NCBI RefSeq assembly: GCF_014650955.1
Contig: NZ_BMVY01000004.1
Location: 1 to 64,000, forward strand
Direction: 5' to 3'
DNA: 64,000 nucleotides
From: Streptomyces tauricus
GTDB taxonomy: Bacteria > Actinomycetota > Actinomycetes > Streptomycetales > Streptomycetaceae
The notes under the pieces were generated by a model. That model was not told where the DNA came from, did no database searches, and saw nothing but the letters and a program-made list of their open reading frames with translations. How positions within the stretch are numbered: position 1 is the stretch's first letter; the number at the start of each line of letters is the position of its first letter. This document shows, piece by piece, positions 26,115 through 33,932 of this stretch. The position numbers and the translations under genes were made by a program.

Positions 26115-26522
26115 ATGTCCTACGACATCGAAAAGCCGGACGAGCAGTGGCGTGCGGAGCTGAGCCCGGCCGAGTACACCGTCCTGCGCCAGGCCGGCAC
26201 GGAGCCGGCGTTCCGCGGTGAGTACACCGACACCAAGACGACCGGCGTCTACTCCTGCCGGGCCTGTGGCGCCGACCTCTTCACCTCCACGGAGAAGTTC
26301 GAGTCGCACTGCGGCTGGCCGTCCTTCTACGACCCGAAGGACACCGACGCGGTCGAGCTGATCGAGGACCGCTCCCACGGGATGTCGCGGACCGAGGTGC
26401 GCTGTGCCAGGTGCGGCTCGCACCTGGGGCACGTCTTCGAGGGCGAGGGGTACGCGACACCGACCGACCAGCGGTACTGCATCAACAGCATCTCGCTGCG
26501 GCTGACGCCGGCCGAGAGCTGA
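26115..26522 (+). CDS. msrB: peptide-methionine (R)-S-oxide reductase
   Basis: A 135-residue repair enzyme that reduces methionine-R-sulfoxide. Two CxxC zinc sites are intact (SCRACGADL and RCARCGSHLGHVF), HCGWPSFYD holds the usual Trp/substrate loop, and RYCINSISLRL carries the catalytic cysteine. ATG at 26115 follows GAGGGGTTGAG. A TTG three codons upstream (26106) is also in frame. It probably shares the murC transcript, which ends at the large hairpin downstream. Confidence 0.95.
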   Translation: MSYDIEKPDEQWRAELSPAEYTVLRQAGTEPAFRGEYTDTKTTGVYSCRACGADLFTSTEKFESHCGWPSFYDPKDTDAVELIEDRSHGMSRTEVRCARCGSHLGHVFEGEGYATPTDQRYCINSISLRLTPAES

Positions 26523-26547
26523 CGAGGCCGGTCCGAACGAACGGGAT

Positions 26548-26601
26548 ACCGAGGGCGGGCCGAGCGGACGTGTACGTACGTCTGCTCGGCCCGCCCTCGG
26601 T
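26548..26601 (+). terminator. 18-bp perfect terminator hairpin after msrB
   Basis: ACCGAGGGCGGGCCGAGC (26548-26565) pairs fully with GCTCGGCCCGCCCTCGGT (26584-26601). The 18-base loop itself contains GACGT/ACGTC, so the stem could extend. It lacks a T-run, as is usual in Streptomyces. It separates the murC-msrB unit from the BlaI/M56 genes. Confidence 0.85.
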
Positions 26602-26673
26602 CGTCAGGGGCGGCCGTTCGGCGTCGATACGATGGGGCGCCCGTGTTTCGGAGTCGGCGGAGGGAGGCTGGGC

Positions 26674-27105
26674 GTGACGGACCGGCGGCAGCGTTCCCCG
26701 CGGCGGGGACAGGGTGAGCTGGAGGCGCAGGTCCTGTCGGCCCTGCGCGCGGGGGAGGGGCCCGCGACGGCGGGCCGGGTACAGGAGCGGCTCGGGGGTG
26801 ATCTCGCCTATACGACGGTGATCACGATCCTGACCCGGTTGCTGGCCAAGGGTGCGGTGACCCGGGAGCGTGCCGGCCGGTCCTTCGTGTGGACCCCGGC
26901 GTCGGACGAGGCGGGTCTGGCCGCCCGCCGGATGCGCCGGGTCCTCGACGGCGAGCGGGACCGGGAGGCGGTACTCGCCAGCTTCGTGACATCCCTGGAG
27001 CCCGGCGACGAACGGCTGCTGCGAGAACTGCTGGCCCACCCCGAGGCCCAGCTCGCCCACCCCGAGGCGCAGCCCGCCCACCCCGAGGCGGAGAGGGAAG
27101 ACTGA
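26674..27105 (+). CDS. BlaI/MecI family transcriptional repressor
   Basis: A 143-residue winged-helix regulator. LEAQVLSALRAGEGPATAGR and LAYTTVITILTRLLAKGAVTRE form the recognition domain, and RSFVWTPASDEAGLAARRMR leads to the dimer domain. GGAGGGAGG precedes the GTG at 26674. The C-terminus ends with three 7-residue repeats (AHPEAQ-x), encoded by 21-bp tandem units at 27034-27096. It is 6 bp upstream of an M56 protease gene, the usual sensor partner. No BlaI-type palindrome is seen upstream of this gene, but one lies before the LCP gene. Confidence 0.87.
   Translation: MTDRRQRSPRRGQGELEAQVLSALRAGEGPATAGRVQERLGGDLAYTTVITILTRLLAKGAVTRERAGRSFVWTPASDEAGLAARRMRRVLDGERDREAVLASFVTSLEPGDERLLRELLAHPEAQLAHPEAQPAHPEAERED
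27034..27096. repeat. 21-bp tandem repeat within the BlaI-like gene
   Basis: Three units of GCCCACCCCGAGG plus 8 variable bases start at 27034, 27055 and 27076 and encode (A-H-P-E-A-Q/E-x)3 at the end of the protein. In-frame copy number change would only alter tail length. Confidence 0.8.
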
Positions 27106-27111
27106 AGCCTC

Positions 27112-28044
27112 ATGGGGGTGTTCGTCTTTCTGCCGCTGGTCCTGCCGTTGACGGCGTGGCCGATCGCCCGGCTCGCCGAGCAGCGGCTGTATCCGCGGAC
27201 CGCCACCCGGCTGCTGACCGGGCTCGCCGTGGTCATGGCGGTGTGCAGCACGGTGTGCCTGGGGCTGCTGATGGTGGTCGGCACGGCACAGCTGCCCGGC
27301 AACCCGCTGCCCGACGGCTGGTCGGATCCCGAGGTGCGCGAGGCGGTGCCGTACGACGAGATCGCCGGGAAGCTGGCCATCCCGGCCCTGCTCGCGGTGC
27401 TGCTGGTCTGCGGGCGCACGCTGTGGCGGCACGGGCGGGTCCGCCGACGCGCCCACCTGGCACTCGCCGACCTGCCCGGCACCGAGGTGGCCGTCCTGCC
27501 CGACGAGGTGCCGTACGCGTACGCCCTCCCCGGCGGGCGGCGGGACCGGGTGGTGGTGACCACCGCGCTGCTCGCCTGCCTCGAACCGGCCGAGCGGCGT
27601 GCTCTGTTCGCCCATGAGCGCGCCCATCTCGCCGCCCGGCACCACCGGTTCCTGCTCGCCGCCCGGCTGGCGGCGCGCGCCAACCCGTTCCTGCGTCCGC
27701 TGTGCACGGCCGTGTCCTACACGGCGGAACGGTGGGCGGACGAGGAGGCCGCTCGGACGGTCGGCAGCCGCAGGGCCGTGGCGCGCGCGATCGGCAAGGC
27801 CGCGCTGGTCTCCCGCGGCACCCCGGTGTCCACGCTCGCGGGTCTCGCCGCGCCGGGCCCGATACCGCGCCGGGTCGCCGCGCTGCTCGGCCCCGCGCCC
27901 GTGCCGCGCACCTGGCCGTCGGTGTTCACCTCGGTGGGCCTCGCCGCCTGGGGCGCGGCCGCCGGGACCGCGGTGTCCGCCCTGTCCTCCGCGAACTCCG
28001 CGGTGACGATGGTCCTCATCCTGTATGCGGCGACGCCCCTGTGA
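27112..28044 (+). CDS. M56 family membrane metalloprotease (BlaR1-like)
   Basis: A 310-residue membrane protease. N-terminal helices include VFLPLVLPLTAWPIARLAEQ and LLTGLAVVMAVCSTVCLGLL, and another lies near residues 88-100. The zinc motif HERAH (168-172) is in an HExxH arrangement, with EEAARTVGSR downstream as the likely third-ligand helix. A C-terminal helix (SVFTSVGLAAWGAAAGTAVS) ends the protein. There is no penicillin-binding sensor domain, unlike true BlaR1, so its signal is unknown. It probably cleaves or relieves the upstream BlaI-type repressor. Confidence 0.85.
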   Translation: MGVFVFLPLVLPLTAWPIARLAEQRLYPRTATRLLTGLAVVMAVCSTVCLGLLMVVGTAQLPGNPLPDGWSDPEVREAVPYDEIAGKLAIPALLAVLLVCGRTLWRHGRVRRRAHLALADLPGTEVAVLPDEVPYAYALPGGRRDRVVVTTALLACLEPAERRALFAHERAHLAARHHRFLLAARLAARANPFLRPLCTAVSYTAERWADEEAARTVGSRRAVARAIGKAALVSRGTPVSTLAGLAAPGPIPRRVAALLGPAPVPRTWPSVFTSVGLAAWGAAAGTAVSALSSANSAVTMVLILYAATPL

Positions 28045-28106
28045 GGACGCGCAGGGCGGCCGACCGGCCGGGTGAGCCGTGAGTCGTACCCGCCTCCCCT
28101 CCGTAT

Positions 28107-28124
28107 CTCTACATAAATGTAGAG
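28107..28124. promoter_or_regulatory. BlaI/MecI-type operator upstream of the LCP gene
   Basis: CTCTACATAAATGTAGAG is a perfect palindrome with 8-bp arms and an AA centre. It contains TACAT..ATGTA, the core of known BlaI/MecI operators. It is AT-rich in a GC-rich region. It sits 63 bp after the M56 stop codon and 176 bp before the LCP start chosen here, so it most likely controls the LCP gene. Confidence 0.7.
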
Positions 28125-28183
28125 TTTCGCCGTCCGGAATGCAGGAACGCACAAACGCAGGACGCACAAACGCAGGAACGCAG

Positions 28184-28228
28184 GAACGCGGCACACAAGA
28201 ACGCGGCACACAAGAACGCGGCACACAG
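28184..28228. repeat. three 15-bp tandem units in the LCP leader
   Basis: GAACGCGGCACACAA is repeated three times (28184, 28199, 28214; the last ends in G). Flanking copies of ACGCAGGA extend the low-complexity stretch to about 28140-28240. It separates the BlaI-type operator from the LCP gene. Confidence 0.85.
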
Positions 28229-28299
28229 GAACGCAGGAGCGTCGAGCGCTCATGACTAGGGGTCGGCCGAGGGTGGCCGAGCGGGAGGAAGGGGCGCCT

Positions 28300-29775
28300 G
28301 TGGGCGATAGGGGACAACGGCGGCAGGCTCCGGCCGGAAGCAGGCCGGCGCGCTCCGCGCGATCCGCGCCACCGGCGCGCTCGGCGCGGGCGAGGGGTTC
28401 GGCACGCGCACGGGGTCCGGCACGGGCGCCGAGGACGAGGCTGACGCGGCGGGGCCGGATCCTGGCCTGGACGGCGGGGGTGTTCGCGGTGCTCGTCCTC
28501 GGCTCGGCCGGGGTGGGCGCCTGGATATACCAGGACCTGAACGGGAACATCGGCGCCGCCGACATAGACAACAAGCTCGGCGGGGACCGTCCCGTCAATC
28601 TCAGCCCCGGCTCGAAGAACATCCTGGTCGTCGGCTCGGACAGCCGCGACGGCGCCAACGCGAAGTACGGCAGCGACCTGACCACCATGCAGTCGGACAC
28701 CCTGATGGTGATGCACGTCCCCGCGAACCGGAAATGGGCGACCGTGGTGTCCTTCCCGCGCGACTCGTGGGTGCGGATATCCGCGTGCGAGAAGGGCGAC
28801 GACACCACCGCCGCGGCGCACCACGCCAAGATCAACGAGGCGTTCGCGATCGGCGGGAGCACCGGCGAGGTCGCCGGCGCCGCCGCCTGCACCATCAAGA
28901 CGGTCGAGGCGAACACCGGACTGCGCATCGACCACTTCATGTCCGTCGACTTCCAGGGCTTCAAGGGCATGGTCAACGCCCTGGACGGCATCGAGGTCTG
29001 CCCCGAGCAGGCCATCCACGACGACAAGGCCCACCTGGACCTGGAAGCCGGCTGCCAGACCGTCAAGGACGAGGAGGCGCTCGGCTACGTACGCGCCCGG
29101 TACAGCGTCGGCGACGGCTCCGACCTCGGACGCATCGGCCGTCAGCAGGAGTTCATGCAGGCGCTGGCCAAGAAGGCGCAGTCCAAACTGACCAGCCCGA
29201 CCTCGCTGTACGACTTCCTGCAGTCGGCCACGAAGTCCCTGACCACGGACAAGGACCTCGCCGGTATCAAGCCGCTGTACGGCCTGGCCTCCGAGGTGAA
29301 GGGCATCCCCAGCAAGAGGCTGACCTTCCTCACCGTGCCCAACTACCCGCGTGAGGCGGACGTGGCCACCGACAAGGCCAATGTCGTGTGGCAGTACCCG
29401 CAGGCCGGCGACCTGTTCACCTCCCTGGCCAAGGACAAGGAGGTCGACAAGAAGGCGCTGCAGGCCGCCGCCAAGGACGACTTGATCTACGCGTCCGGTG
29501 TCCGCGTCCAGGTCCTCAACGGCACCGGCGTCTCGGGCCGCGCCGCCGTCGTCGCCGCGAAACTGCGCCAGGCCGGGTTCACCGTCGTCGGCACGGGCAA
29601 CGCCCCGGAGACGACCCGCGCCACCACGGCCACCTATCCGCAGGGAATGGGCGCGCAGGCGAAGGTGCTCGCGTCCCGGCTGCCCGACACCAGGGCCGCA
29701 CAGGGGTCGGACGCCGCCGCGGGCGTGGTGACCCTCGTGGTGGGAACCGGCCTCGACCCCGAGGGCATCCTGTGA
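28300..29775 (+). CDS. LCP family cell-wall glycopolymer ligase with LytR_C domain
   Basis: A 491-residue LytR-CpsA-Psr protein that attaches anionic glycopolymers to peptidoglycan outside the membrane. An Ala/Arg-rich cytoplasmic tail is followed by one helix (ILAWTAGVFAVLVLGSAGVG). The LCP domain has NILVVGSDSRDG, QSDTLMVMHVP, VVSFPRDSWVRI and YVRARYSVGDGSDLGRIGRQ, with the catalytic Arg/Asp set. The C-terminal LytR_C domain (VRVQVLNGTGVSGRAA) ends the protein. GTG at 28300 was chosen for its GGAGGAAGG. ATG 28252 is an alternative. A BlaI-type operator lies upstream. Confidence 0.9.
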   Translation: MGDRGQRRQAPAGSRPARSARSAPPARSARARGSARARGPARAPRTRLTRRGRILAWTAGVFAVLVLGSAGVGAWIYQDLNGNIGAADIDNKLGGDRPVNLSPGSKNILVVGSDSRDGANAKYGSDLTTMQSDTLMVMHVPANRKWATVVSFPRDSWVRISACEKGDDTTAAAHHAKINEAFAIGGSTGEVAGAAACTIKTVEANTGLRIDHFMSVDFQGFKGMVNALDGIEVCPEQAIHDDKAHLDLEAGCQTVKDEEALGYVRARYSVGDGSDLGRIGRQQEFMQALAKKAQSKLTSPTSLYDFLQSATKSLTTDKDLAGIKPLYGLASEVKGIPSKRLTFLTVPNYPREADVATDKANVVWQYPQAGDLFTSLAKDKEVDKKALQAAAKDDLIYASGVRVQVLNGTGVSGRAAVVAAKLRQAGFTVVGTGNAPETTRATTATYPQGMGAQAKVLASRLPDTRAAQGSDAAAGVVTLVVGTGLDPEGIL

Positions 29776-29806
29776 CCCCGCCGGGCGGGAGGCGGGGCGG
29801 CTGAGG

Positions 29807-30181
29807 TCACAGCCAGGTGGTCGCCAGCCAGGCGGTCGCCGCGGCCGTGAGGAGGAGCGTGATGTTGAGGGCGATCCGGCGGTCCCCGAGCTTCAGGTGC
29901 ACCGCGGTCGCGCCGATCTGCAGGATCACGAACCCGACGGCCGCGGCCAGGGCCAGCCAGGGCGCGATGCCGGTCAGCGGCGGGAGGATCAGCCCGATCG
30001 CGCCCAGGACCTCGATCACGCCGATCGCCCTGACGGCCGGCATCGGCGTGCTGTCCACCCAGGCCATCATCGGCCGCAGCGCGTCACGGCTCTTCACCAC
30101 CTTCACCCCGCCCCCGTAGAGGTAGAAGAGGGCGAGCAGGCCGGCGACGATCCAGTACGCGAGTTCGAGTGCGTCAGTCAT
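29807..30181 (-). CDS. DoxX family membrane protein
   Basis: A 124-residue protein with four predicted helices (ALELAYWIVAGLLALFYLYG, VIEVLGAIGLILPPL, LALAAAVGFVILQIGATAVH, IALNITLLLTAAATAWLAT). The pattern is that of DoxX-like proteins, linked in other bacteria to thiol redox or quinone chemistry. It is transcribed divergently from a LysR gene, whose product probably controls it through the dyad between them. It is convergent with the LCP gene. Confidence 0.8.
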   Translation of the reverse strand: MTDALELAYWIVAGLLALFYLYGGGVKVVKSRDALRPMMAWVDSTPMPAVRAIGVIEVLGAIGLILPPLTGIAPWLALAAAVGFVILQIGATAVHLKLGDRRIALNITLLLTAAATAWLATTWL

Positions 30182-30228
30182 GCCTCGATCCCACTGCGGG
30201 GGCACCCCGGCTGTCCAAGACCCTTTTC

Positions 30229-30261
30229 GGCGCCTCGATACCGTACGGGTATCGTGGCGCC
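30229..30261. promoter_or_regulatory. 14-bp inverted repeat between DoxX and LysR genes
   Basis: GGCGCCTCGATACC (30229-30242) and GGTATCGTGGCGCC (30248-30261) are inverted with one mismatch over a GTACG centre. The inner ATACC-N5-GGTAT fits a LysR-type T-N11-A site. It ends 1 bp before the LysR ATG, so binding could both repress lysR and regulate doxX. Confidence 0.6.
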
Positions 30262-30262
30262 C

Positions 30263-31111
30263 ATGGAGCTACGGACGCTGCGCTACTTCGTGGCGGTCGC
30301 CGAGGAACTCCACTTCGGCCGGGCCGCCACCCGGCTGCACATCAGCCAGCCGCCGCTGAGCCGGGCGATCCAGCGCCTGGAGAGCGAGCTGGGAGCAGCG
30401 CTGTTCGACCGGTCCTCCGCCGGGGTCGCGCTCACTCCGGCCGGGACGCTGCTGCTCGACGAGGCGCGTGACCTGCTCGGCCGGGCCGACCGGATCCGCG
30501 AACGCGTGGCCTCGGCGGCCGGTGCCGCGATCCTCACCGTCGGCCTCCTCGGGGACAGCACGGACCCGGGTGTGATCGGGCTGGCCGCGGCCCATCGCCG
30601 CCGGTACCCGCACGTCGAGGTCCGCGTCCGTGAGACCGACCTCAGCGATCCGACCTGCGGACTGCGCGCCGGATCGGTCGACATCGCCCTGACCCGGGGG
30701 CCGTTCGACGAGACCGGCCTGGACGTGCGTGAACTGCGGGCCGACCCCGTGGGGGCGCTGCTGCGCGCCGACGATCCGCTGGCCCGTCGGGAGAGCCTGA
30801 AGCTGGCCGACCTGACCGGCCGCCGCTGGTTCCGGTTCCCGGCGGGCACCGACCCGCTCTGGCAGTCGTACTGGAGCGGCGGGGAGCCCCGCGAGGGGCC
30901 GGTGGTGCGCGCCGTGCAGGAGTGCCGGCAGGCCGTTCTGTGGAACGGCACGGTCGGTATGACGCTCCTGGACCATGTGCCGGCGCGTGGGCTCACGGTG
31001 GTACCGCTGATCGACATGGAGCCGAGCCGGGTGGTGGTGGCCTGGAAGCAGGGCGACACGAACCCCGTCATCCGCTCGTTCGTCCGGATCGCGGCCGCCG
31101 CCTACGGATGA
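30263..31111 (+). CDS. LysR family transcriptional regulator
   Basis: A 282-residue regulator with the standard N-terminal winged helix (MELRTLRYFVAVAEELHFGR, ATRLHISQPPLSRAIQRLE) and a periplasmic-binding-like effector domain beginning ILTVGLLGDS. The DNA-binding half is canonical. The start lies immediately after a large dyad, so the message may be leaderless. The most likely target is the divergent DoxX gene. The ligand is unknown. Confidence 0.92.
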   Translation: MELRTLRYFVAVAEELHFGRAATRLHISQPPLSRAIQRLESELGAALFDRSSAGVALTPAGTLLLDEARDLLGRADRIRERVASAAGAAILTVGLLGDSTDPGVIGLAAAHRRRYPHVEVRVRETDLSDPTCGLRAGSVDIALTRGPFDETGLDVRELRADPVGALLRADDPLARRESLKLADLTGRRWFRFPAGTDPLWQSYWSGGEPREGPVVRAVQECRQAVLWNGTVGMTLLDHVPARGLTVVPLIDMEPSRVVVAWKQGDTNPVIRSFVRIAAAAYG

Positions 31112-31183
31112 CGGGCGAGGGTGTCCGTCGGCGGGATGGCGGGCGAGGGGTGTCCGTCGGCCGCGCCGGGTAGTCTCCGGCGC

Positions 31184-31645
31184 ATGCGGATCTCCGTCTC
31201 CTCGGACATGGACGAACCCGTGGCCCGCGCGCTCGTCGCGGAACTGCGCGAGCGCGGCCACGAGGTGCTGGCGCACGGGGCGTTGCGGCCCGGCGGCGAC
31301 GCGCGGTGGGCGGTGTGTTCGGAGGCGGCGGCCCGCGATGTCGCCGCCGGACGCGCGGACCAGGCGGTGGTGTGCTGCTGGACCGGTACGGGCGCGTCGC
31401 TCGCCGCGAACAAGGTGACGGGCGTACGGGCCGCGCTGTGCACGGACGCCTACACGGCCCAGGGAGCCCGCCGCTGGAACGACGCCAACGTGCTGGCCCT
31501 CGGGCTGCGGCTGACGTCCGGACCGCTGCTCAAGGAGATCCTCGACGCGTGGTTCGACGCCGAGCCCAGCACGGACGCCGACGACCGCGAGAACGTGTCG
31601 CACGTGACGCGCCTCGACCTCGGTCCCGGCGGCACGGCTCCGTAG
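31184..31645 (+). CDS. RpiB/LacAB family sugar-phosphate isomerase
   Basis: A 153-residue isomerase of the RpiB fold. MRISVSSDMDEPVARALVAE, VVCCWTGTGASLAANKVTGVRAAL, DAYTAQGARRWNDANVLALG and LKEILDAWFDAEP follow the family closely. The cysteine in VVCCWTGTG is at the RpiB catalytic position. In RpiB the first motif is normally I-G-S-D-H-x-G. Here it is VSSDMDE, lacking the His, so the substrate may not be ribose 5-phosphate. Neighbours give no clue. Confidence 0.82.
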   Translation: MRISVSSDMDEPVARALVAELRERGHEVLAHGALRPGGDARWAVCSEAAARDVAAGRADQAVVCCWTGTGASLAANKVTGVRAALCTDAYTAQGARRWNDANVLALGLRLTSGPLLKEILDAWFDAEPSTDADDRENVSHVTRLDLGPGGTAP

Positions 31646-31667
31646 CCGCCCCGGGCACCGGCCTCGC

Positions 31668-32759
31668 TCACAGCACCCTGCGGTGCACCAGCGCCGACAG
31701 GACCAGCGCGCCCGGCAGCAGCGGCACCCAGATCGTCAGGACGCGGTAGCCGACGACGGTCGCCGCCGCGATGCCCACGGGGGCGCCGAACGCGACCATG
31801 GTGAACACCAGCGCCGCGTCCACGGGCCCGATGCCGCCGGGTGCGGGCACGGCTCCGACCGCCGTACTGGCCAGGAGCAGCGCGAGGACCACCTGGGCCC
31901 AGGTCAGCGGGAGTCCGAGCGAGAAGCCGACCGTGGCGATCACGCTTCCCTGCAGCAGCGGGGTCGCCGCAGAACCGCCCCAGAGGGCGATGATCCGGGC
32001 GGGCCGCCGGTGCAGCAGCCGTACGTCGGTCAGGGCGGTGCGTACGCAGTCCAGGGCCGGGCGGCGCAGCGGCCGTACGGTCGTCACGAGCAGCGCGGCC
32101 GTGCCGAACCCGGCGGCGACGGACCCGGCGACCAGGGCCACGGTCCGTCGGTCCGGGAGCAGTTCACCGAGGTGGAGCAGTTCCGGGTAGGCCACCACGA
32201 AGACCAGCAGCACCATCGTCTTGGCGATCGGTCTGACCAGGGTGTACAGCGCGATCGAGGCGGTGGCGCGGGCCAGGGGTATGCCACGGGCCTGGAGGAA
32301 GCGCAGGGTCACGGCGTGGGCGCCGATGCTCGCCGGGAGCACATGGTTCGCCGCACCGGCGGCGAACTGCGACGCGAGCAGCAGTCCGGGTGGCAGCCGG
32401 TCCGGGATGGCGCCCTGGCGTACGCAGGCGGCGGCCACCCAGCCCAGGCAGGTGCACAGCACCGCGGCCAGCAGCCACCACGGGTCGGCGGCGGCCAGCC
32501 TGGCGGTCCCGTCGCGGACGGTCCGCCAGTCGACCGTCGCCCACGCCGCGATCAGCAGCAGGGGCAGCAGCGTCAGGGCCCAGCGGACCGGGCGCCCGAT
32601 GGCGGGCAGGCGGGAAGGAGCGGGATCGGAGGAGAGCGCCGGAGCCGGATCGAGGGGGAGCACCGGAGCCGGATCGCGGGAGGGGATGAGAGTCGGGACG
32701 GGAGAAGGGGCGGGCGTGGGGAGCGCCCGGGGGACGGATTCGAGCGGGAGCGAGGACAC
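31668..32759 (-). CDS. flippase-like integral membrane protein (UPF0104/LPG synthase TM domain)
   Basis: A 363-residue membrane protein. The first 55 residues are a Pro-rich tail with short repeats (DPAPVLPL, DPAPALSS, DPAPSRLP). Seven or eight helices follow, including TLLPLLLIAAWATVDW, LLLASQFAAGAANHVLPASI and VGAVPAPGGIGPVDAALVFT. The PxPGGxGxxEA-like motif is characteristic of the aglycosylated lipid flippase/MprF transmembrane family, although the usual Glu is Asp here. The substrate is probably a lipid. GTG start at 32759 is uncertain because the tail is low-complexity. Confidence 0.75.
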   Translation of the reverse strand: MSSLPLESVPRALPTPAPSPVPTLIPSRDPAPVLPLDPAPALSSDPAPSRLPAIGRPVRWALTLLPLLLIAAWATVDWRTVRDGTARLAAADPWWLLAAVLCTCLGWVAAACVRQGAIPDRLPPGLLLASQFAAGAANHVLPASIGAHAVTLRFLQARGIPLARATASIALYTLVRPIAKTMVLLVFVVAYPELLHLGELLPDRRTVALVAGSVAAGFGTAALLVTTVRPLRRPALDCVRTALTDVRLLHRRPARIIALWGGSAATPLLQGSVIATVGFSLGLPLTWAQVVLALLLASTAVGAVPAPGGIGPVDAALVFTMVAFGAPVGIAAATVVGYRVLTIWVPLLPGALVLSALVHRRVL

Positions 32760-32947
32760 GGCGCACGTCGTCCTTCCGCGTCATACCCGCGCGGCGCGGG
32801 CGGACGGTCACGGCGAGGCAGGAGGGGGACGGCCGCAACATGCCCACCCGGTGTGACGCCATGGTGTCCGCAAGCCGACGGGGCGTGGACGGCCCGCCGT
32901 CGCGCACACGGCTCCGGCTTCTTTGTTGTGCCCACGCCCACCGACTC

Positions 32948-33562
32948 TCAAGCCAGGCTGCCGGGCCGCCCGCTTCCGTCGCCCTGCGCCGAGGTCGCTA
33001 TCAACTGGTCGATCAGCGCGATCAGTACGTCCCGGCACGAGTCCCGGTCCCGGGCGTCGCACAGGAGCACATGCGCGTTCTCGGGCAGCGCCAGGGCCTC
33101 CCGGATCTCCTCCGGCGAGTACGGATGCTCGCCGTGGAAGCCGTTGACGCCGACGACGAACTGGATGCCGCGCCGCTCGAAGAAGTCGATGGCGGCGAAG
33201 CTGGACTCCGGGCGGCGCACGTCGACCAGCACCACGGCCCCCAGGGCGCCGATGGCCAGGTCGTTCCACATGAACCAGAACCGCTGCTGGCCGGGTGTGC
33301 CGAAGAGATACAGCACGAGTTCCTGGCTGAGCGTGATCCGCCCGAAGTCCAGGGCCACGGTGGTGGCGTGCTTCTCCGGGATGCCGCCCAGGTCGTCGAC
33401 GCCCAGGCCGGCCGCGGTGAGCGGTTCCTCGGTGCGCAGCGGCACGATCTCGCTGACCGAGCCGACCATGGTGGTCTTGCCCACGCCGAACCCGCCGGCG
33501 ATCAGGATCTTCACCGTGTCGGGTGCTGAGGTCCCCTGGATGACGGGGTCAGAGCCGGCCAA
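32948..33562 (-). CDS. conservon GTP-binding protein CvnD
   Basis: A 204-residue small GTPase-like protein, the last gene of a conservon. The P-loop is KILIAGGFGVGKTTMVGS, and switch-like LDFGRITL and LYLFGTPGQQRFWFMWND are followed by VVLVDVRRPES, with a VVGVNGF variant of the NKxD motif. The start is probably TTG at 33562, overlapping the DUF742 gene by 14 bp. A GTG at 33514 would lose the N-terminus. Conservon GTPases signal with the roadblock and DUF742 proteins below the sensor kinase. Confidence 0.88.
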   Translation of the reverse strand: MAGSDPVIQGTSAPDTVKILIAGGFGVGKTTMVGSVSEIVPLRTEEPLTAAGLGVDDLGGIPEKHATTVALDFGRITLSQELVLYLFGTPGQQRFWFMWNDLAIGALGAVVLVDVRRPESSFAAIDFFERRGIQFVVGVNGFHGEHPYSPEEIREALALPENAHVLLCDARDRDSCRDVLIALIDQLIATSAQGDGSGRPGSLA

Positions 33563-33932
33563 GGCCGTCCCTCACTTTCTGCAGCAGGTCCAAGTCCGAG
33601 GTGCGGGAGATCTCCCGCGGTGCCCGGGCGGTGATCCGCCCCGCCTCCAGCAGATCGCAGAGCATGATGCACACCACGCTCACCGGCAGGTCGAGCTGGG
33701 CGGCGAGTTCCGCCACCACGACCGGCTTCGCGCACAGCCGCAGGATCCGCGCGTGCTCGGGCTGCGGCCGCGCGGCCCGGGCGGGCGGCGGATCCACCGT
33801 GGTGACCGACGTGATGAGGGTGAAGTCGGCGCGGCTGGGCCGGGTGCGCCCGCCGGTCAGCGTGAACGGCCGGACGAGACGGCCCGCCGAATCGCCTCCG
33901 TTCACTTCACTCGCCGGAGTCGGTGGCGACAC
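33549..33932 (-). CDS. conservon DUF742 protein CvnC
   Basis: A 127-residue DUF742 protein. RLVRPFTLTGGRTRP opens the domain, and HARILRLCAKPVVVAELAAQ, VCIMLCDLLEAGRI and LDLLQKVRDGLGRL are family blocks with a winged-helix look. GTG 33932 overlaps the roadblock gene by 26 bp. A GTG at 33905, just after that gene's stop, is a credible alternative that removes nine residues. It is part of the four-gene conservon read on the minus strand. Confidence 0.87.
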   Translation of the reverse strand: MSPPTPASEVNGGDSAGRLVRPFTLTGGRTRPSRADFTLITSVTTVDPPPARAARPQPEHARILRLCAKPVVVAELAAQLDLPVSVVCIMLCDLLEAGRITARAPREISRTSDLDLLQKVRDGLGRL

